Positions 32,984-43,582 of a DNA stretch of 64,000 bases are shown piece by piece (position 1 is the first letter of the stretch; every line of letters begins with the position of its first letter). A model generated the notes under the pieces. It was not told the DNA's origin and searched no databases. It worked only from the letters and a program-made list of their open reading frames with translations. The stretch covers positions 1,984,001 to 2,048,000 of the forward strand of contig NZ_CP016443.1 of assembly GCF_001742165.1 (NCBI RefSeq). Direction: 5' to 3'. A program made the position numbers and the translations under genes. The stretch comes from Burkholderia stabilis. GTDB taxonomy: Bacteria > Pseudomonadota > Gammaproteobacteria > Burkholderiales > Burkholderiaceae.

Positions 32984-34528
32984 TCAGCGGAACACGTTCA
33001 CCGCATCCACGAGTCGCGTCGCCTGCTGCTTCAGGCTCTCCGACGCCGCCGTGCTCTGCTCGACCAGCGCCGCGTTCTGCTGCGTGATGTTGTCCAGATG
33101 CACGACCGCCTGATCGACCTGCGCGACGCCCGTGCTCTGCTCGGCCGTCGACGAGCTGATCTCCGCGATCAGGTCCGACACGCGCTTCACCTGCGCGACG
33201 ATGTCCTCCATCGTCCTGCCCGCGCCATCGACGATCCGCGCGCCCGATTCGACCCGCTCGACACTCGCGCCGATCAGCGTCTTGATCTCCTTCGCCGCGT
33301 TCGCGCTGCGCTGCGCGAGCGCCCGCACCTCGCCGGCGACCACCGCGAAGCCGCGCCCCTGCTCGCCTGCGCGCGCCGCCTCGACCGCCGCGTTCAGCGC
33401 GAGGATGTTGGTCTGGAACGCGATCCCGTCGATCACGCCGATGATGTCCGCGATCTTGCGCGAGCTGGCGGTAATGTCGTTCATCGTCGTGACGACCTCG
33501 CTCACCGCCTGCCCGCCGCGCCCGGCCGCATCGCTCGCCGACATCGCGAGCCGGTTCGCCTGCAGCGCGGTTTCCGTGTTGCTGTCGACGGTCGCGGTCA
33601 TCTCGGCCATCGACGCGGCCGTTTCCTGCACGCTCGACGCCGCCTGTTCGGTCCGCGCGCTCAGGTCGTTGTTGCCCTGCGCGATCTCGTTGCTCGCGCG
33701 CTGCACGTTGTGCACCTGCTCGCTGACGTCGTCGACGAGCCACCGGAACATCAGCCCGAGCTGGTTGATCGTGCGCAGCGTCATGCCGATCTCGTCGACG
33801 CGGTTCATCCGCACGCCGCGCCGGCTTTCGCCGGTCGCGACGTTCAGCGCCTGGTCGCGCAGCAGCTTCAGCGGACGCACGATCTGCGCATCGAGCCACA
33901 GCCCCGCCGCGGCCGCCATGCCGACCGTCGCGCCGGCAAACACCGCCAGCCCGCCGCCGGTCAGCCCGCACGCCCAGCCCGCGCCGACGACGGCCGGCGC
34001 CAGCACGCACAGCGCCGAATGGACGCGCGCGCGCACCGACATCGTCTGCGGCAGCGACGCCAGGCGCAGCAGCCCCGTGCGGATGACGAGCCCCTTGTGG
34101 AAACGGCGATTGCCGGCCTTGCCGTCGCGGAACGCGCGATACAGCGCGTCGGCGGCGTCGATCTCGTCGCGCGGCGCCTTCGTGCGCACCGACATGTAGC
34201 CCTGCGACTCGCCGTTGCGCATCACCGGTATCGCGTTCGCGCGCACCCAGTAGTGATCGCCGTTCTTGCGGCGGTTCTTCACGAGCGCGGTCCACGGTTC
34301 GCCGCGCTTGAGCGTCGCCCACATATCGGCGAACGCCTCGCGCGGCATGTCCGGGTGGCGCACGTGGTTGTGCGGCTGGCCGACGAGTTCCTCGTTCGAG
34401 AAGCCGCTCACCTGCGCGAACGTCGTGTTCGCGTAGGTGATGATGCTGTCGGCATCGGTCGTCGACATCAACGTGACGTCGTCGGGAAAATCGAATTCTT
34501 GTTGGGTAACAGGCTGGTTGTTGCGCAT
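32984..34528 (-). CDS. Methyl-accepting chemotaxis protein with PAS domain (Aer-like)
   Basis: 514-aa chemoreceptor. An N-terminal PAS domain (residues about 20-120) resembles the E. coli Aer sensor ([32 protein letters not shown]), so redox/energy taxis via FAD is likely. Two short hydrophobic segments at about 165-210 anchor it without a large periplasmic loop; a HAMP region follows. The signalling hairpin contains the near-invariant tip [30 protein letters not shown] 34528 has GGAG 6 nt upstream. No other chemotaxis gene is nearby. Confidence 0.92.
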   Translation of the reverse strand: MRNNQPVTQQEFDFPDDVTLMSTTDADSIITYANTTFAQVSGFSNEELVGQPHNHVRHPDMPREAFADMWATLKRGEPWTALVKNRRKNGDHYWVRANAIPVMRNGESQGYMSVRTKAPRDEIDAADALYRAFRDGKAGNRRFHKGLVIRTGLLRLASLPQTMSVRARVHSALCVLAPAVVGAGWACGLTGGGLAVFAGATVGMAAAAGLWLDAQIVRPLKLLRDQALNVATGESRRGVRMNRVDEIGMTLRTINQLGLMFRWLVDDVSEQVHNVQRASNEIAQGNNDLSARTEQAASSVQETAASMAEMTATVDSNTETALQANRLAMSASDAAGRGGQAVSEVVTTMNDITASSRKIADIIGVIDGIAFQTNILALNAAVEAARAGEQGRGFAVVAGEVRALAQRSANAAKEIKTLIGASVERVESGARIVDGAGRTMEDIVAQVKRVSDLIAEISSSTAEQSTGVAQVDQAVVHLDNITQQNAALVEQSTAASESLKQQATRLVDAVNVFR

Positions 34529-34853
34529 GCAAGGCTCCGAAAGGCGGATCTGTCGTCCGCGCCGCGCTGAAATCACGCTCAGTAGCCGAAAAACGGTTTA
34601 TCGCTTTACGACAGTCTTCATCTTTACTGTCGGCAATCCGGCGGAAAACCTTACCCTTGTCTCGCATAAAATATTCAATTCGGCCGCCGCCATGATTTCG
34701 ATCAAATAATCCAGCGATAATCGCCGCGCACGCCGATACGCCTGTCACGACGCGCCGCCCGGCAGCGCCACACGGCGTGCCAATGGCGGCGGCCGTTGCA
34801 GACGGCGAAACGATACGACCTATCCTGATCCATTCAACCGGAATCCGAATTCG
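34529..34853. other. Intergenic region between chemoreceptor and methyltransferase genes
   Basis: 325 bp with no gene. It must carry the leftward chemoreceptor promoter, which lies in an AT-rich part (about 34590-34710), and the rightward promoter of the methyltransferase-GNAT pair. I see no convincing sigma-28 or sigma-70 promoter. Confidence 0.5.
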
Positions 34854-35710
34854 ATGAACAAGGCATTGCACGAACTGAATCGGCTGTCCTGGAATACGGC
34901 GACAGTCGCGCATAACAGCCATAAAGGCGATCAGGCCGCGTTTTTCCGCAATGGCGGCACGACGCTGTTTCCGGAAGAGCGCGAACTGCTCGGCGAGCTC
35001 GCCGGCCTGCAACTCCTGCACCTGCAATGCAACGCGGGCAGGACACGCTGAGCCTCGTGCGTGAAGGCGCGGTGGCGACCGGCGTCGACATCTCCGACGA
35101 AGCGATCGGCTTCGCGCGGCAACTGTCGGCCGACGCGGGCCTGCCCGCGCGTTTCGAGCGCGCCGACGTGCTCGACTGGATGCCGGAGGCCGCCGAACGC
35201 GGCGAGCGCTTCGATCGCGTGTTCACGTCGTACGGCGCGATCTGCTGGCTGTCGGACCTGAACACATGGGCGCACGGGATTGCCGCGCTGCTCGCGCCGG
35301 GCGGCCGTTTCGCGATGGTCGAGTTCCATCCGTTCGCACTGTATTTCGACGAACACTGGACGCCGCACTACGACTATTTCAAGCGCGACGCGAACCAGGA
35401 GCCGGCGGGCGTCGGCGATTACGTCGCCGCGTCGGGCACGGGGCTCGGCGCGCAGCACGACCATCCAGGCGTCGTCGATTTCGCGAACCCGCATCCGAGC
35501 TACGAGTTCATGTGGGGCATCGGCGACGTGGTGAATGCGCTCGTATCGGCCGGGCTCGCGATCGACCGGCTGACCGAATATCCGTATGCGAACGGCTGGA
35601 AGGGATTCGACGGCATGCGCGAGCTGGAGGGCCACCGGATGGTGCCGCCCGACGGCATGCCGCGCCTGCCGCTGATGTATGCGATCGCGGCGCAGCGGCG
35701 GGCCGCATGA
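34854..35710 (+). pseudogene. Class I SAM-dependent methyltransferase, frameshifted
   Basis: The first frame (ATG 34854, MNKALHELNRLSWN) runs to LLHLQCNAG and stops at 35051. The continuation QDTLSLVREGAVATGVDISDEAIGFARQ is in the next frame and runs to the stop at 35710. Together they form a normal class I methyltransferase of about 285 aa: motif I is LHLQCNAGQDTLSL, acidic motif II is GVDIS, and motif IV is FTSYGAICWL. One base is missing at 35036-35040 (GCGGGCAGG where GCGGGCCAGG is expected). Either a sequencing error or a real inactivating deletion. Its stop overlaps the GNAT start. Substrate unknown. Confidence 0.85.
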
Positions 35711-36267
35711 CGCGCCGCACCGCAGCCGAACGCGACGCGCTGTGCGCACGCCCGCTCGCACGTGACGACGTGCCGCTCGTGTGGACCATCGACCGCCGCG
35801 AGATCATCGATCACGTGTATGTGCTGCGCGACGGCGCGCTGCATCTCGTTCCCGAGTTCTACGACGTCGACGGCTGGCCCGACGGCGAAGCCGATCACTA
35901 CACGCCGATCCTGCTCGACTGCCACGATCGCGGCGGCTGGTTCCTCGGCATGTTCGACGGCGCGCGGCTCGTCGCGGCGGTCGTCGTGGACAGCCGGCCG
36001 CTCGGCCCGCAACGCGACATGCTGCAGTTGAAGTTCCTGCACGTGAGCCGCGACTGGCGCGGTTGCCGGCTCGGCGAGCAGCTTTATCGCGCGGCCGTTG
36101 CGCAGGCGCACGTGATGGGCGCGCGTCGCCTGTATGTGTCGGCGACGCCGTCGCAGCGCACGATAGACTTCTACCTGCGGCTCGGTTTCACGGTCAGCCC
36201 GTCGCCCGACCCGGCGCTTTACGCGCTCGAGCCGGAGGATATTCATCTCGAAGGCCCAAGCGCCTGA
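35707..36267 (+). CDS. GNAT family N-acetyltransferase
   Basis: 186-aa protein whose C-terminal half carries the GNAT acetyl-CoA-binding signature: LKFLHVSRDWRGCRLGEQLYRAAVAQAHVMGARRLYVSATPSQRTIDFYLRLGF, where R-x-x-G-x-L/G binds the CoA pyrophosphate. The first 90 residues are a less conserved substrate domain. Its ATG overlaps the methyltransferase stop (ATGA), so translation is probably coupled and the upstream frameshift could reduce its expression. Substrate unknown. Confidence 0.85.
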   Translation: MTRRTAAERDALCARPLARDDVPLVWTIDRREIIDHVYVLRDGALHLVPEFYDVDGWPDGEADHYTPILLDCHDRGGWFLGMFDGARLVAAVVVDSRPLGPQRDMLQLKFLHVSRDWRGCRLGEQLYRAAVAQAHVMGARRLYVSATPSQRTIDFYLRLGFTVSPSPDPALYALEPEDIHLEGPSA

Positions 36268-36320
36268 CGCAGGCGTGCCCACGCGGCGCGTCAAATTTCC
36301 GCGTCGTCACGATCACCATC

Positions 36321-36860
36321 ATGGAAAACGAATTGCAGAACGCGCCGCAACCGCAAGCGACACCGAAGATCCTCGTCAGCATGTGCCTGATGGGTCATCC
36401 GGTCCGTTACAACGGTTCGGCCAAGACCGCCGCGCACGATGCGCTCGAACGGTGGCAGCGCGAAGGGCGTCTCGTGCCCGTCTGCCCCGAACTGGCCGGA
36501 GGATTCAGCGTGCCGCGCCCGCCCGCCGAAATCGCGGATGGCGAATCGGGGCAGCGGGTGCTGTCAGGCACCGCACGCATCGTCGATGTGAACGGCGCCG
36601 ACGTGACCGCGCCGTTCGTTGCCGGCGCGCAAACCGCGCTGGCGCTCGCACGCGCGCACGATTGCCGCTTCGCGATCCTCGCCGACGGCAGTCCGTCGTG
36701 CGGCAGCAGCTTCATTTATGACGGGAGTTTCGCGAACCGGCGGCATGCGGGCGCCGGCGTCACGGCGGCGTTGCTGCGCCAGCATGGCATCGAGGTGTTC
36801 GCGGACACCGAGATCGACGCGCTCGACGCACGGCTCAGGCAGATATCGCAAGCCGGTTAA
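36321..36860 (+). CDS. DUF523 family protein
   Basis: 179-aa protein of the DUF523 family: ILVSMCLMGHPVRYNGSAK near the N terminus, VPVCPELAGGFSVPRPPAEI in the middle, and AILADGSPSCGSSFIYDGSF toward the end. The three conserved cysteines (SMC, PVCPE, PSCGS) suggest a metal or redox site. Biochemical function is not established. It stands 53 bp after the GNAT gene and ends 2 bp before a very strong hairpin. Confidence 0.88.
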   Translation: MENELQNAPQPQATPKILVSMCLMGHPVRYNGSAKTAAHDALERWQREGRLVPVCPELAGGFSVPRPPAEIADGESGQRVLSGTARIVDVNGADVTAPFVAGAQTALALARAHDCRFAILADGSPSCGSSFIYDGSFANRRHAGAGVTAALLRQHGIEVFADTEIDALDARLRQISQAG

Positions 36861-36862
36861 CG

Positions 36863-36900
36863 ACGATGGGCGGCACGACGAGTGTCGTGCCGCCCATCGT
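36863..36900. terminator. Strong bidirectional hairpin between DUF523 gene and pcaF
   Basis: Perfect 17-bp stem (ACGATGGGCGGCACGAC) with a GAGT loop, between the convergent DUF523 and pcaF genes. Although no T run follows, the uninterrupted stem strongly suggests a shared terminator. Confidence 0.75.
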
Positions 36901-36954
36901 TCGGGGAACGGCGAAGCGGCGCGTGACCGGCCGCTTCACCGCGTCACGCAAGGG

Positions 36955-38157
<1,203 letters not shown>

Positions 38158-38316
38158 CAGTGTCTCCAGTCGGCCGGAGCTGGCGCTTGAGCGCTTGCTC
38201 CGGTCCCGTGCTTCGCGGTCGGTCGAAGTGGACGCTTTTGCGCCGGCTCCGGCCCCATGCAAGGCTGGGAAATGAATGGGGCGCGCCCCTTGCATTGCCC
38301 GCCGGGATGCGCTTAA

Positions 38317-38335
38317 ATGTTCTATATACGAACAT
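38317..38335. promoter_or_regulatory. Inverted repeat between pcaF and IclR gene
   Basis: ATGTTC (38317-38322) and GAACAT (38330-38335), perfect arms with a 7-bp centre, in the 310-bp pcaF/IclR gap. A further GAACGTTC palindrome lies about 20 bp downstream. PcaR/PcaU-type IclR proteins bind repeated sites in this position. The rest of the gap (38158-38316 and 38336-38467) shows no gene. Confidence 0.6.
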
Positions 38336-38467
38336 AAGATCGTGTATCGAACGTTCACCGCATCATAGGGAGTGCGGGGACGACCTGTCAAGCGCCCGGC
38401 CTGCCGTGCGGTTGGCGTGTCAGGCCCCATGCGCTATCTTCTCGGCTGCACGACAATCCGACCGTTC

Positions 38468-39256
38468 ATGACAACCGAAGACACTCAGACGAAACCCGGC
38501 GACTCCTACGTACAGTCGTTCGCGCGCGGCCTCGCGGTGATCCGCGCTTTCGACGCACAGCGCCCGGAGCAGACGCTCACCGAGGTTGCCTCGGCCACCG
38601 GCCTGACGCGCGCGGGCGCGCGCCGGATCCTGCTCACGCTGCAGACGCTCGGCTACGTCGAGGCCGACGGCCGGCTGTTCCGGCTTACGCCGAAGATCCT
38701 CGAGCTCGGCTTTGCGTACCTGACGTCGATGCCGTTCTGGAATCTCGCCGATCCGGTGATGGAGCAATTGTCCGCGCAGATCCACGAAAGCTGTTCGGCC
38801 GCCGTGCTCGACCGCACCGAGATCGTCTACGTGCTGCGCGTGCCGACGCACAAGATCATGACGATCAACCTGTCGATCGGCAGCCGCCTGCCCGCGTACT
38901 GCACGTCGATGGGCCGCGTGCTGCTGTCCGCGCTCGACGATGCGGCGCTCGACGAAACGCTCGCGCAAAGCGGCATCCGCGCGCACACGCCGCGCACGAT
39001 CACGGATCCCGGCGAACTGAAGGCGACGATCGCTCAGGTGCGTCAGCAGGGCTGGGCCGTGGTCGACCAGGAACTCGAAGTGGGCCTGATGTCGATCTCC
39101 GCGCCGATCCGCAACCGGCGCGGGCAGATCATCGCGGCGATGAACATCAGCGGCAATGCGCAACGGCATACCGCGAAGCAGATGGTGAAGGAGTTTCTCG
39201 GGCCGCTGCAGCAGGCCGCGCAAACCGTGTCGGAGCTGGTCGCGCGGCGCGGCTGA
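38468..39256 (+). CDS. pcaR: IclR family regulator, PcaR/PcaU type
   Basis: 262-aa IclR regulator. The helix-turn-helix (LTEVASATGLTRAGARRILLTLQTLGYVE, about residues 38-66) is followed by the effector domain. YVQSFARGLAVIRAFDA and SRLPAYCTSMGRVLL closely resemble the PcaR/PcaU/PobR subgroup, which respond to beta-ketoadipate or protocatechuate. It diverges from pcaF, its expected target. ATG 38468 is chosen by family length; ATG 38429 would add 13 residues and neither has a strong ribosome site. The pcaR symbol is inferred from subgroup plus context. Confidence 0.82.
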   Translation: MTTEDTQTKPGDSYVQSFARGLAVIRAFDAQRPEQTLTEVASATGLTRAGARRILLTLQTLGYVEADGRLFRLTPKILELGFAYLTSMPFWNLADPVMEQLSAQIHESCSAAVLDRTEIVYVLRVPTHKIMTINLSIGSRLPAYCTSMGRVLLSALDDAALDETLAQSGIRAHTPRTITDPGELKATIAQVRQQGWAVVDQELEVGLMSISAPIRNRRGQIIAAMNISGNAQRHTAKQMVKEFLGPLQQAAQTVSELVARRG

Positions 39257-39287
39257 GCGCAGATCCGCGGCGGGTACGCTCACGCCG

Positions 39288-39313
39288 CGCGGCGCCATGT
39301 GTCAGGCGCCGCG
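39288..39313. terminator. Hairpin between convergent IclR and M81 genes
   Basis: Perfect 9-bp stem CGCGGCGCC with an 8-nt loop, 32 bp after the pcaR-like stop; no T run. Confidence 0.45.
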
Positions 39314-39391
39314 ACGGCGTTGTCCAGGACAGCGGCCGGCTCGCGGGAGACCGGCGAATCGCGCGGCCGCGCGTCGGCGGCGTGCCGCGCT

Positions 39392-40906
39392 TCAGCCGTT
39401 GCCCGCGAAGGCCGTTCCCATCGGCTTCATCCGGATTCCCGGGGCCAGCCGGGTCCACGGCAACTCGGCCGGATCGGCCGTCATCGGGCCAGGCGCCGCA
39501 GCCACGAGCACTGCCTCGGCGATGCCCTGGAAATCCGCGCGGAAATGCACGGAGCTTTTGTTGACAAGGATGCGCATCGCTTCCGGCTCGACGCCGCCCA
39601 CACGATAGAGATTGCGGTCGAGCATCTGCGCCTTGCCGCTGCTCACCACGATCAGCACCCCTTCGATCCGCAGGCAGGCGACCGGGCCGATATCTGCCCG
39701 CATGCCGTTCATCATCGGGCCGTCGAAGCGGCATACGCCGTCGGACAACTTCACGACCTCGAAACGCGCGTGGTACGGCGCGTCGCCGGGAACGCCCGAG
39801 ACGCCGCCGAGCGCCAGATCGATGAACGCACCGACACCGGCGCGATGGGCCGCAGCCGCAGCCGCCGGGTCCCAGATCAGGCCGATCGCCGCCTCTCTCG
39901 CGCCATTGCGCAGCAACGCGCGCAGCATGCCCGTCGTGTTCGAGTCGCCGCCCGCGCCGGGATTGTCCTGCGTATCGGCGATGACGACCGGCTTGCCGGC
40001 CCCCTCGGAAAGCCGCATCGCTTCGCGCACGGCGTCGTCGGGCGACAGGAACGGTACCTGCCACGCGGCTTCGTCCGCCAGCATCTTGTCGTAGAGCGCC
40101 TGCACGGCTGCCTCGGCCGAGGCGGCATCGTCGCCGTAACCCCAGATGACCGGGCCGCATTCGGGGAAATCGGCCGCCGGAAAGCCCGGCGCAAACGACA
40201 GCGACGCCACGGCCCCGGTCTCCCGCGCCGCGAGCGCCGCATACATGCCGCGCGACGGTTCGAGCAGCGTGCACATGCCGTTGATCGGGATCAGGAACGG
40301 CAACCGGCGCGCCGCGCGATGCAGCGGGCCGCGGCCCGTTGCCTGCCGGTCGAGCAGACGCTCGAGCAGCACGGCCGCGCGTTCGCCGGTCTCGGCCATG
40401 TCGACGTGCGGATAGGTGCGGAAGGCGACCAGCGCGTCGGCCTCGTGCAGCATCTGCCCGGTGACGTTGGCATGCAGGTCGAGCGACGCGACCACGGGCA
40501 CGGCCGGGCCGACCGCCGCGCGCACGCGCGCCAGCAGCGTGCCTTCGCCGTCGTCGGTATGCTCGGCCACCATCGCGCCGTGCAGGTCGAGGTACACCGC
40601 GTCGTAGCCTCCGCTGCGCACCGCCGCGAGGATTTCGCCGGCGATGCGCTCGAACGCATCCTCGGTCACGTGGGCCGACGGGCTTGCGCCCGCCCAGATC
40701 ACCGGCAGCAAGGTCCAGCCACGCTGTTCCGCCGCGACGATGAACCCGCCTGCGGGAATGTTGACGTCACGCAGCGCGAGCACGTCGTCGCCCCGCACCA
40801 TGGCCGGGAAGCCCTCGCCCCGCTCGAAGTTTGCGTAGGCGGCTTTCGATGGCGCAAACGTATTGGTTTCATGCTGAAAGCCGGCGATCAAAATGCGCGT
40901 GTTCAA
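39392..40906 (-). CDS. M81 family metallopeptidase (MlrC-like)
   Basis: 504-aa protein of the M81/microcystinase C family. It begins with the family signature AGFQHETNTFAPSKA and contains YLDLHGAMVAEHTDDGEG, VASLDLHANVT and DTQDNPGAGGDSNTTGML, whose His/Asp residues bind zinc. Homologues hydrolyse small peptides or unusual amides; MlrC degrades linearised microcystin. It begins with TTG (40906), with GGAG 9 nt upstream, since no ATG fits. It follows an MFS gene on the same strand (103-bp gap), so a transporter-plus-hydrolase catabolic unit is likely. Substrate unknown. Confidence 0.88.
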   Translation of the reverse strand: MNTRILIAGFQHETNTFAPSKAAYANFERGEGFPAMVRGDDVLALRDVNIPAGGFIVAAEQRGWTLLPVIWAGASPSAHVTEDAFERIAGEILAAVRSGGYDAVYLDLHGAMVAEHTDDGEGTLLARVRAAVGPAVPVVASLDLHANVTGQMLHEADALVAFRTYPHVDMAETGERAAVLLERLLDRQATGRGPLHRAARRLPFLIPINGMCTLLEPSRGMYAALAARETGAVASLSFAPGFPAADFPECGPVIWGYGDDAASAEAAVQALYDKMLADEAAWQVPFLSPDDAVREAMRLSEGAGKPVVIADTQDNPGAGGDSNTTGMLRALLRNGAREAAIGLIWDPAAAAAAHRAGVGAFIDLALGGVSGVPGDAPYHARFEVVKLSDGVCRFDGPMMNGMRADIGPVACLRIEGVLIVVSSGKAQMLDRNLYRVGGVEPEAMRILVNKSSVHFRADFQGIAEAVLVAAAPGPMTADPAELPWTRLAPGIRMKPMGTAFAGNG

Positions 40907-41009
40907 AAACGTGTCTCCGGAAATAGGCAGTCAAAGCGCCGGCACGCTGCGATCCGTGCCGGCCATACGACACCGCGATGGATGCCGGGATGCTTGCGGG
41001 CCCGCGACG

Positions 41010-42329
41010 TCACGCCGTCGCCAGCGCATCGCGGGGTGCGGGAAGCCGGTTCGCCACGAGTGCCGCGGCGCCCGCGACGAGCAGCGCGACCATGACCAGC
41101 AGCCCGGCCGCCATGCTGCCCGTCGCCGAGTGGATCGCGCCGATGATGGTCGGACTCAGGAAGCCGCCGATCAGGCCGATCGTATTGATCAGCGCGATGC
41201 CGCCCGCGGCGGCGTCGCCTTTCAGGTATTGCGACGGAATCGCCCAGAACACCGTGTAGGCGGCCCAGATCATCGACGTGGCGATCGTCATGCCGACCAG
41301 CGAGACGACGAGATTGCCATTGGCCGCCGTCGCCACCGCCAGCGCGATCGCGCCGATCAGGGCCGGCACCGCGCTGTGGAAACGGCGCTCGCCGCGGCGG
41401 TCCGACCTGCGACCGATGACGATCATCGCGATCGCGGCGAACACGTACGGGATCATCGAGTACAGCCCGATCTGCATCGTATCGGTCACGCCGTCGGCCT
41501 TGAGGATCGACGGCAGCCAGAAACTCACCGCGTAGATCCCGCAGATGATCGTGAAGTAGGCGAACGCCAGCAGGTACACGCGCGGGTCGCGCAGCACCTG
41601 CCCGAACGAGTGATGACCCGCGCCGGGCGTGTGCAGCTCGGCGGCGAGCATCCGCCGCTCGTCGTCGGTCAGCCATTTCGCGTCGGCCGGCCTGTCGGAC
41701 AGGACCTTGAGTGCGAGCACGCCGAGCAGCACGCACGGCAGCCCTTCGACGACGAACATCCATTGCCAGCCGGCCAGGCCGTGTGCGCCGGACAGCCCGG
41801 TCATCAGCCATGCCGACAGCGGCGAACCGAATACCCCGCCGATCGGGCCGGCGAGCATGACGACCGCCATCACGCCGGCCATGCGGCGCTGGCCGTACCA
41901 GTAGGTCAGGTAAAAGATCATCCCGGGTGCGAAGCCGGCCTCGAACACGCCGAGCAGGAAGCGCATCGCGTAGAACGTGGTCTCGTTGTGGACGAACATC
42001 ATGCCCGCCGAGGTCAGGCCCCACAGCACCATGATCCGGCTGATGGTCTTGCGCGCGCCGATCCGCGGCAGCAGCAGGTTGCTCGGGATCTCGAACAGCA
42101 CATAGCCGAGAAAGAAGATGCCCGCGCCCAGCCCGTACACCGCATCGGAGAAGCCCAGGTCGCTCTGCATGGAGAGCTTGGCGAACCCGATGTTCACGCG
42201 ATCGAGATAGGCGAACGTGTAGCAGAGCAGCAGGAACGGCAGCAGGCGCCAGTTCAGTTTGCGGTACAGGGCCTGATGGGCCGGGCTGTCGGGCGCGACC
42301 GGGGCTTGAGGGGATGGAATGGCGGACAT
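41010..42329 (-). CDS. MFS transporter, anion:cation symporter (ACS) type
   Basis: 439-aa major facilitator with 12 predicted helices. The first-helix segment [28 protein letters not shown] and the loop [17 protein letters not shown] are typical of the ACS family (4-hydroxyphenylacetate, tartrate and phthalate permeases). AAAGGAG precedes ATG 42329. It is first in a unit with the M81 peptidase gene and diverges from a LysR gene 151 bp away; it probably imports the organic acid or peptide-like substrate. Confidence 0.9.
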   Translation of the reverse strand: MSAIPSPQAPVAPDSPAHQALYRKLNWRLLPFLLLCYTFAYLDRVNIGFAKLSMQSDLGFSDAVYGLGAGIFFLGYVLFEIPSNLLLPRIGARKTISRIMVLWGLTSAGMMFVHNETTFYAMRFLLGVFEAGFAPGMIFYLTYWYGQRRMAGVMAVVMLAGPIGGVFGSPLSAWLMTGLSGAHGLAGWQWMFVVEGLPCVLLGVLALKVLSDRPADAKWLTDDERRMLAAELHTPGAGHHSFGQVLRDPRVYLLAFAYFTIICGIYAVSFWLPSILKADGVTDTMQIGLYSMIPYVFAAIAMIVIGRRSDRRGERRFHSAVPALIGAIALAVATAANGNLVVSLVGMTIATSMIWAAYTVFWAIPSQYLKGDAAAGGIALINTIGLIGGFLSPTIIGAIHSATGSMAAGLLVMVALLVAGAAALVANRLPAPRDALATA

Positions 42330-42436
42330 GCGCTCTCCTTTAGGGCGTATTGCTTCGAATCCCGCATCGATCATCGAATCTGTTCGAATCGTCGAGGAGC
42401 CGAAAAAGCAGCGCAAGAGCAACCTAAGCGAGTTAT

Positions 42437-42455
42437 TGTTGCTCAACGAGCAACA
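42437..42455. promoter_or_regulatory. 19-bp palindrome in the MFS/LysR divergent region
   Basis: TGTTGCTC-AAC-GAGCAACA, perfect 8-bp arms, 25 bp before the LysR start. TTCGAAT/ATCGAAT repeats lie at about 42354-42390 nearer the MFS gene. Likely LysR recognition sites. Confidence 0.55.
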
Positions 42456-42480
42456 CTTCACCGGCAAACGGACCGACACG

Positions 42481-43467
42481 ATGCGTGAACTGAACCAGCG
42501 CCGCTTGCGCTATTTCCATGAAGTCCTGACGCATGGCTCCATCCGCGGCGCGGCCGACAGCATCAATACGTCGCCGTCCGTCATCACGCGGCAGATCCGG
42601 CTGCTCGAGGAAGAAATCGGGGCCCCGCTGTTCGAGCGCCAGCCTCGCGGCGTGCAGCCGACCGAGGCCGCGGCGCATCTGCTCGAATACTGGCGCGGCT
42701 GCCGCTCCCAGCAGGAACTGTTCGAGGACCGCTTGCAGGCGCTGCGCGGGCTGCAACATGGCCAGATCCGCATCGTCACCAGCGAAGGCTATATCGACCG
42801 CCTGATGGACGAGGTACTCACCGATTTTTGCGCGCGCTATCCGAAGCTCGACGTCACCGTCGATCTCCTGCCGGTCAGCACATTGCTGCAGGAAGTCGCC
42901 GAAAGCCGCGCGCATATCGGCCTCGCCTACAATCCGCCCGCGCATCCGGATATCGAGTACGTCGCCACCTCGTCGCAGCCGGTCGTGGCGCTCGTCCATC
43001 CCGGGCACCCGCTCGCCGTGCGGGGCCGGCCGGTCGAGGTACGCGAACTCACCGAGTATCCGCTCGCATTGATGCCGCCCGCGTTCGGTCTCGGACAAGC
43101 CGTGCAGATGCTCGCCTACGCGGAAAACCTCCAGATCCACCCGACGCTCACCACCAACTCGCTGGCCGTGCTGCGCCACTTCGTCAAGCGCAACAACGGC
43201 GTCACGCTGCTCGCCGCCTTCGCTGCGTATCGGGAGCTGGAGGCCGGCGAACTCGTCGCGCTTCCGGTCGCGCATCCGTTGCTCGAAGCGGCCAACGCGC
43301 GGCTGCTGGTCAAGGCGGGACGGACACTCGGCGTCGCAGCCGATACGCTGCTGCGCGGCATCCTTCAGGACATGAAGTTGTTCTCGAACGCGGGCGGACG
43401 CAACGGCCAAGCAACGGCGCGCGGCGGAGCCCGCAAGCGTGCCGCCGGGAATCGCGGCGAGCCATGA
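42481..43467 (+). CDS. LysR family regulator of the MFS-M81 unit
   Basis: 328-aa LysR regulator with helix-turn-helix [37 protein letters not shown] (residues about 8-45) and a periplasmic-binding-protein-like effector domain. The last about 25 residues are basic, Gly/Arg/Ala-rich and probably disordered. It diverges from the MFS-M81 genes, its likely targets. No strong ribosome site precedes ATG 42481, but the family alignment supports this start. Confidence 0.87.
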   Translation: MRELNQRRLRYFHEVLTHGSIRGAADSINTSPSVITRQIRLLEEEIGAPLFERQPRGVQPTEAAAHLLEYWRGCRSQQELFEDRLQALRGLQHGQIRIVTSEGYIDRLMDEVLTDFCARYPKLDVTVDLLPVSTLLQEVAESRAHIGLAYNPPAHPDIEYVATSSQPVVALVHPGHPLAVRGRPVEVRELTEYPLALMPPAFGLGQAVQMLAYAENLQIHPTLTTNSLAVLRHFVKRNNGVTLLAAFAAYRELEAGELVALPVAHPLLEAANARLLVKAGRTLGVAADTLLRGILQDMKLFSNAGGRNGQATARGGARKRAAGNRGEP

Positions 43468-43582
43468 CCGTCCCCGCCGACGATGCCGCCTGCCTCGCTC
43501 GCCATCGACAAGCGGCCACCCCGGTGCAGGCCGGGATCGAACGGCCGGGTGTCGGGCGCGTCGCGCGCGGCGCATCCGCCGC

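Noticed and set aside
40893..42488. 531-codon plus-strand frame over the ACS-type MFS gene
   Set aside because: Complement of 12 hydrophobic helices yields a charged low-complexity frame; no family motif.
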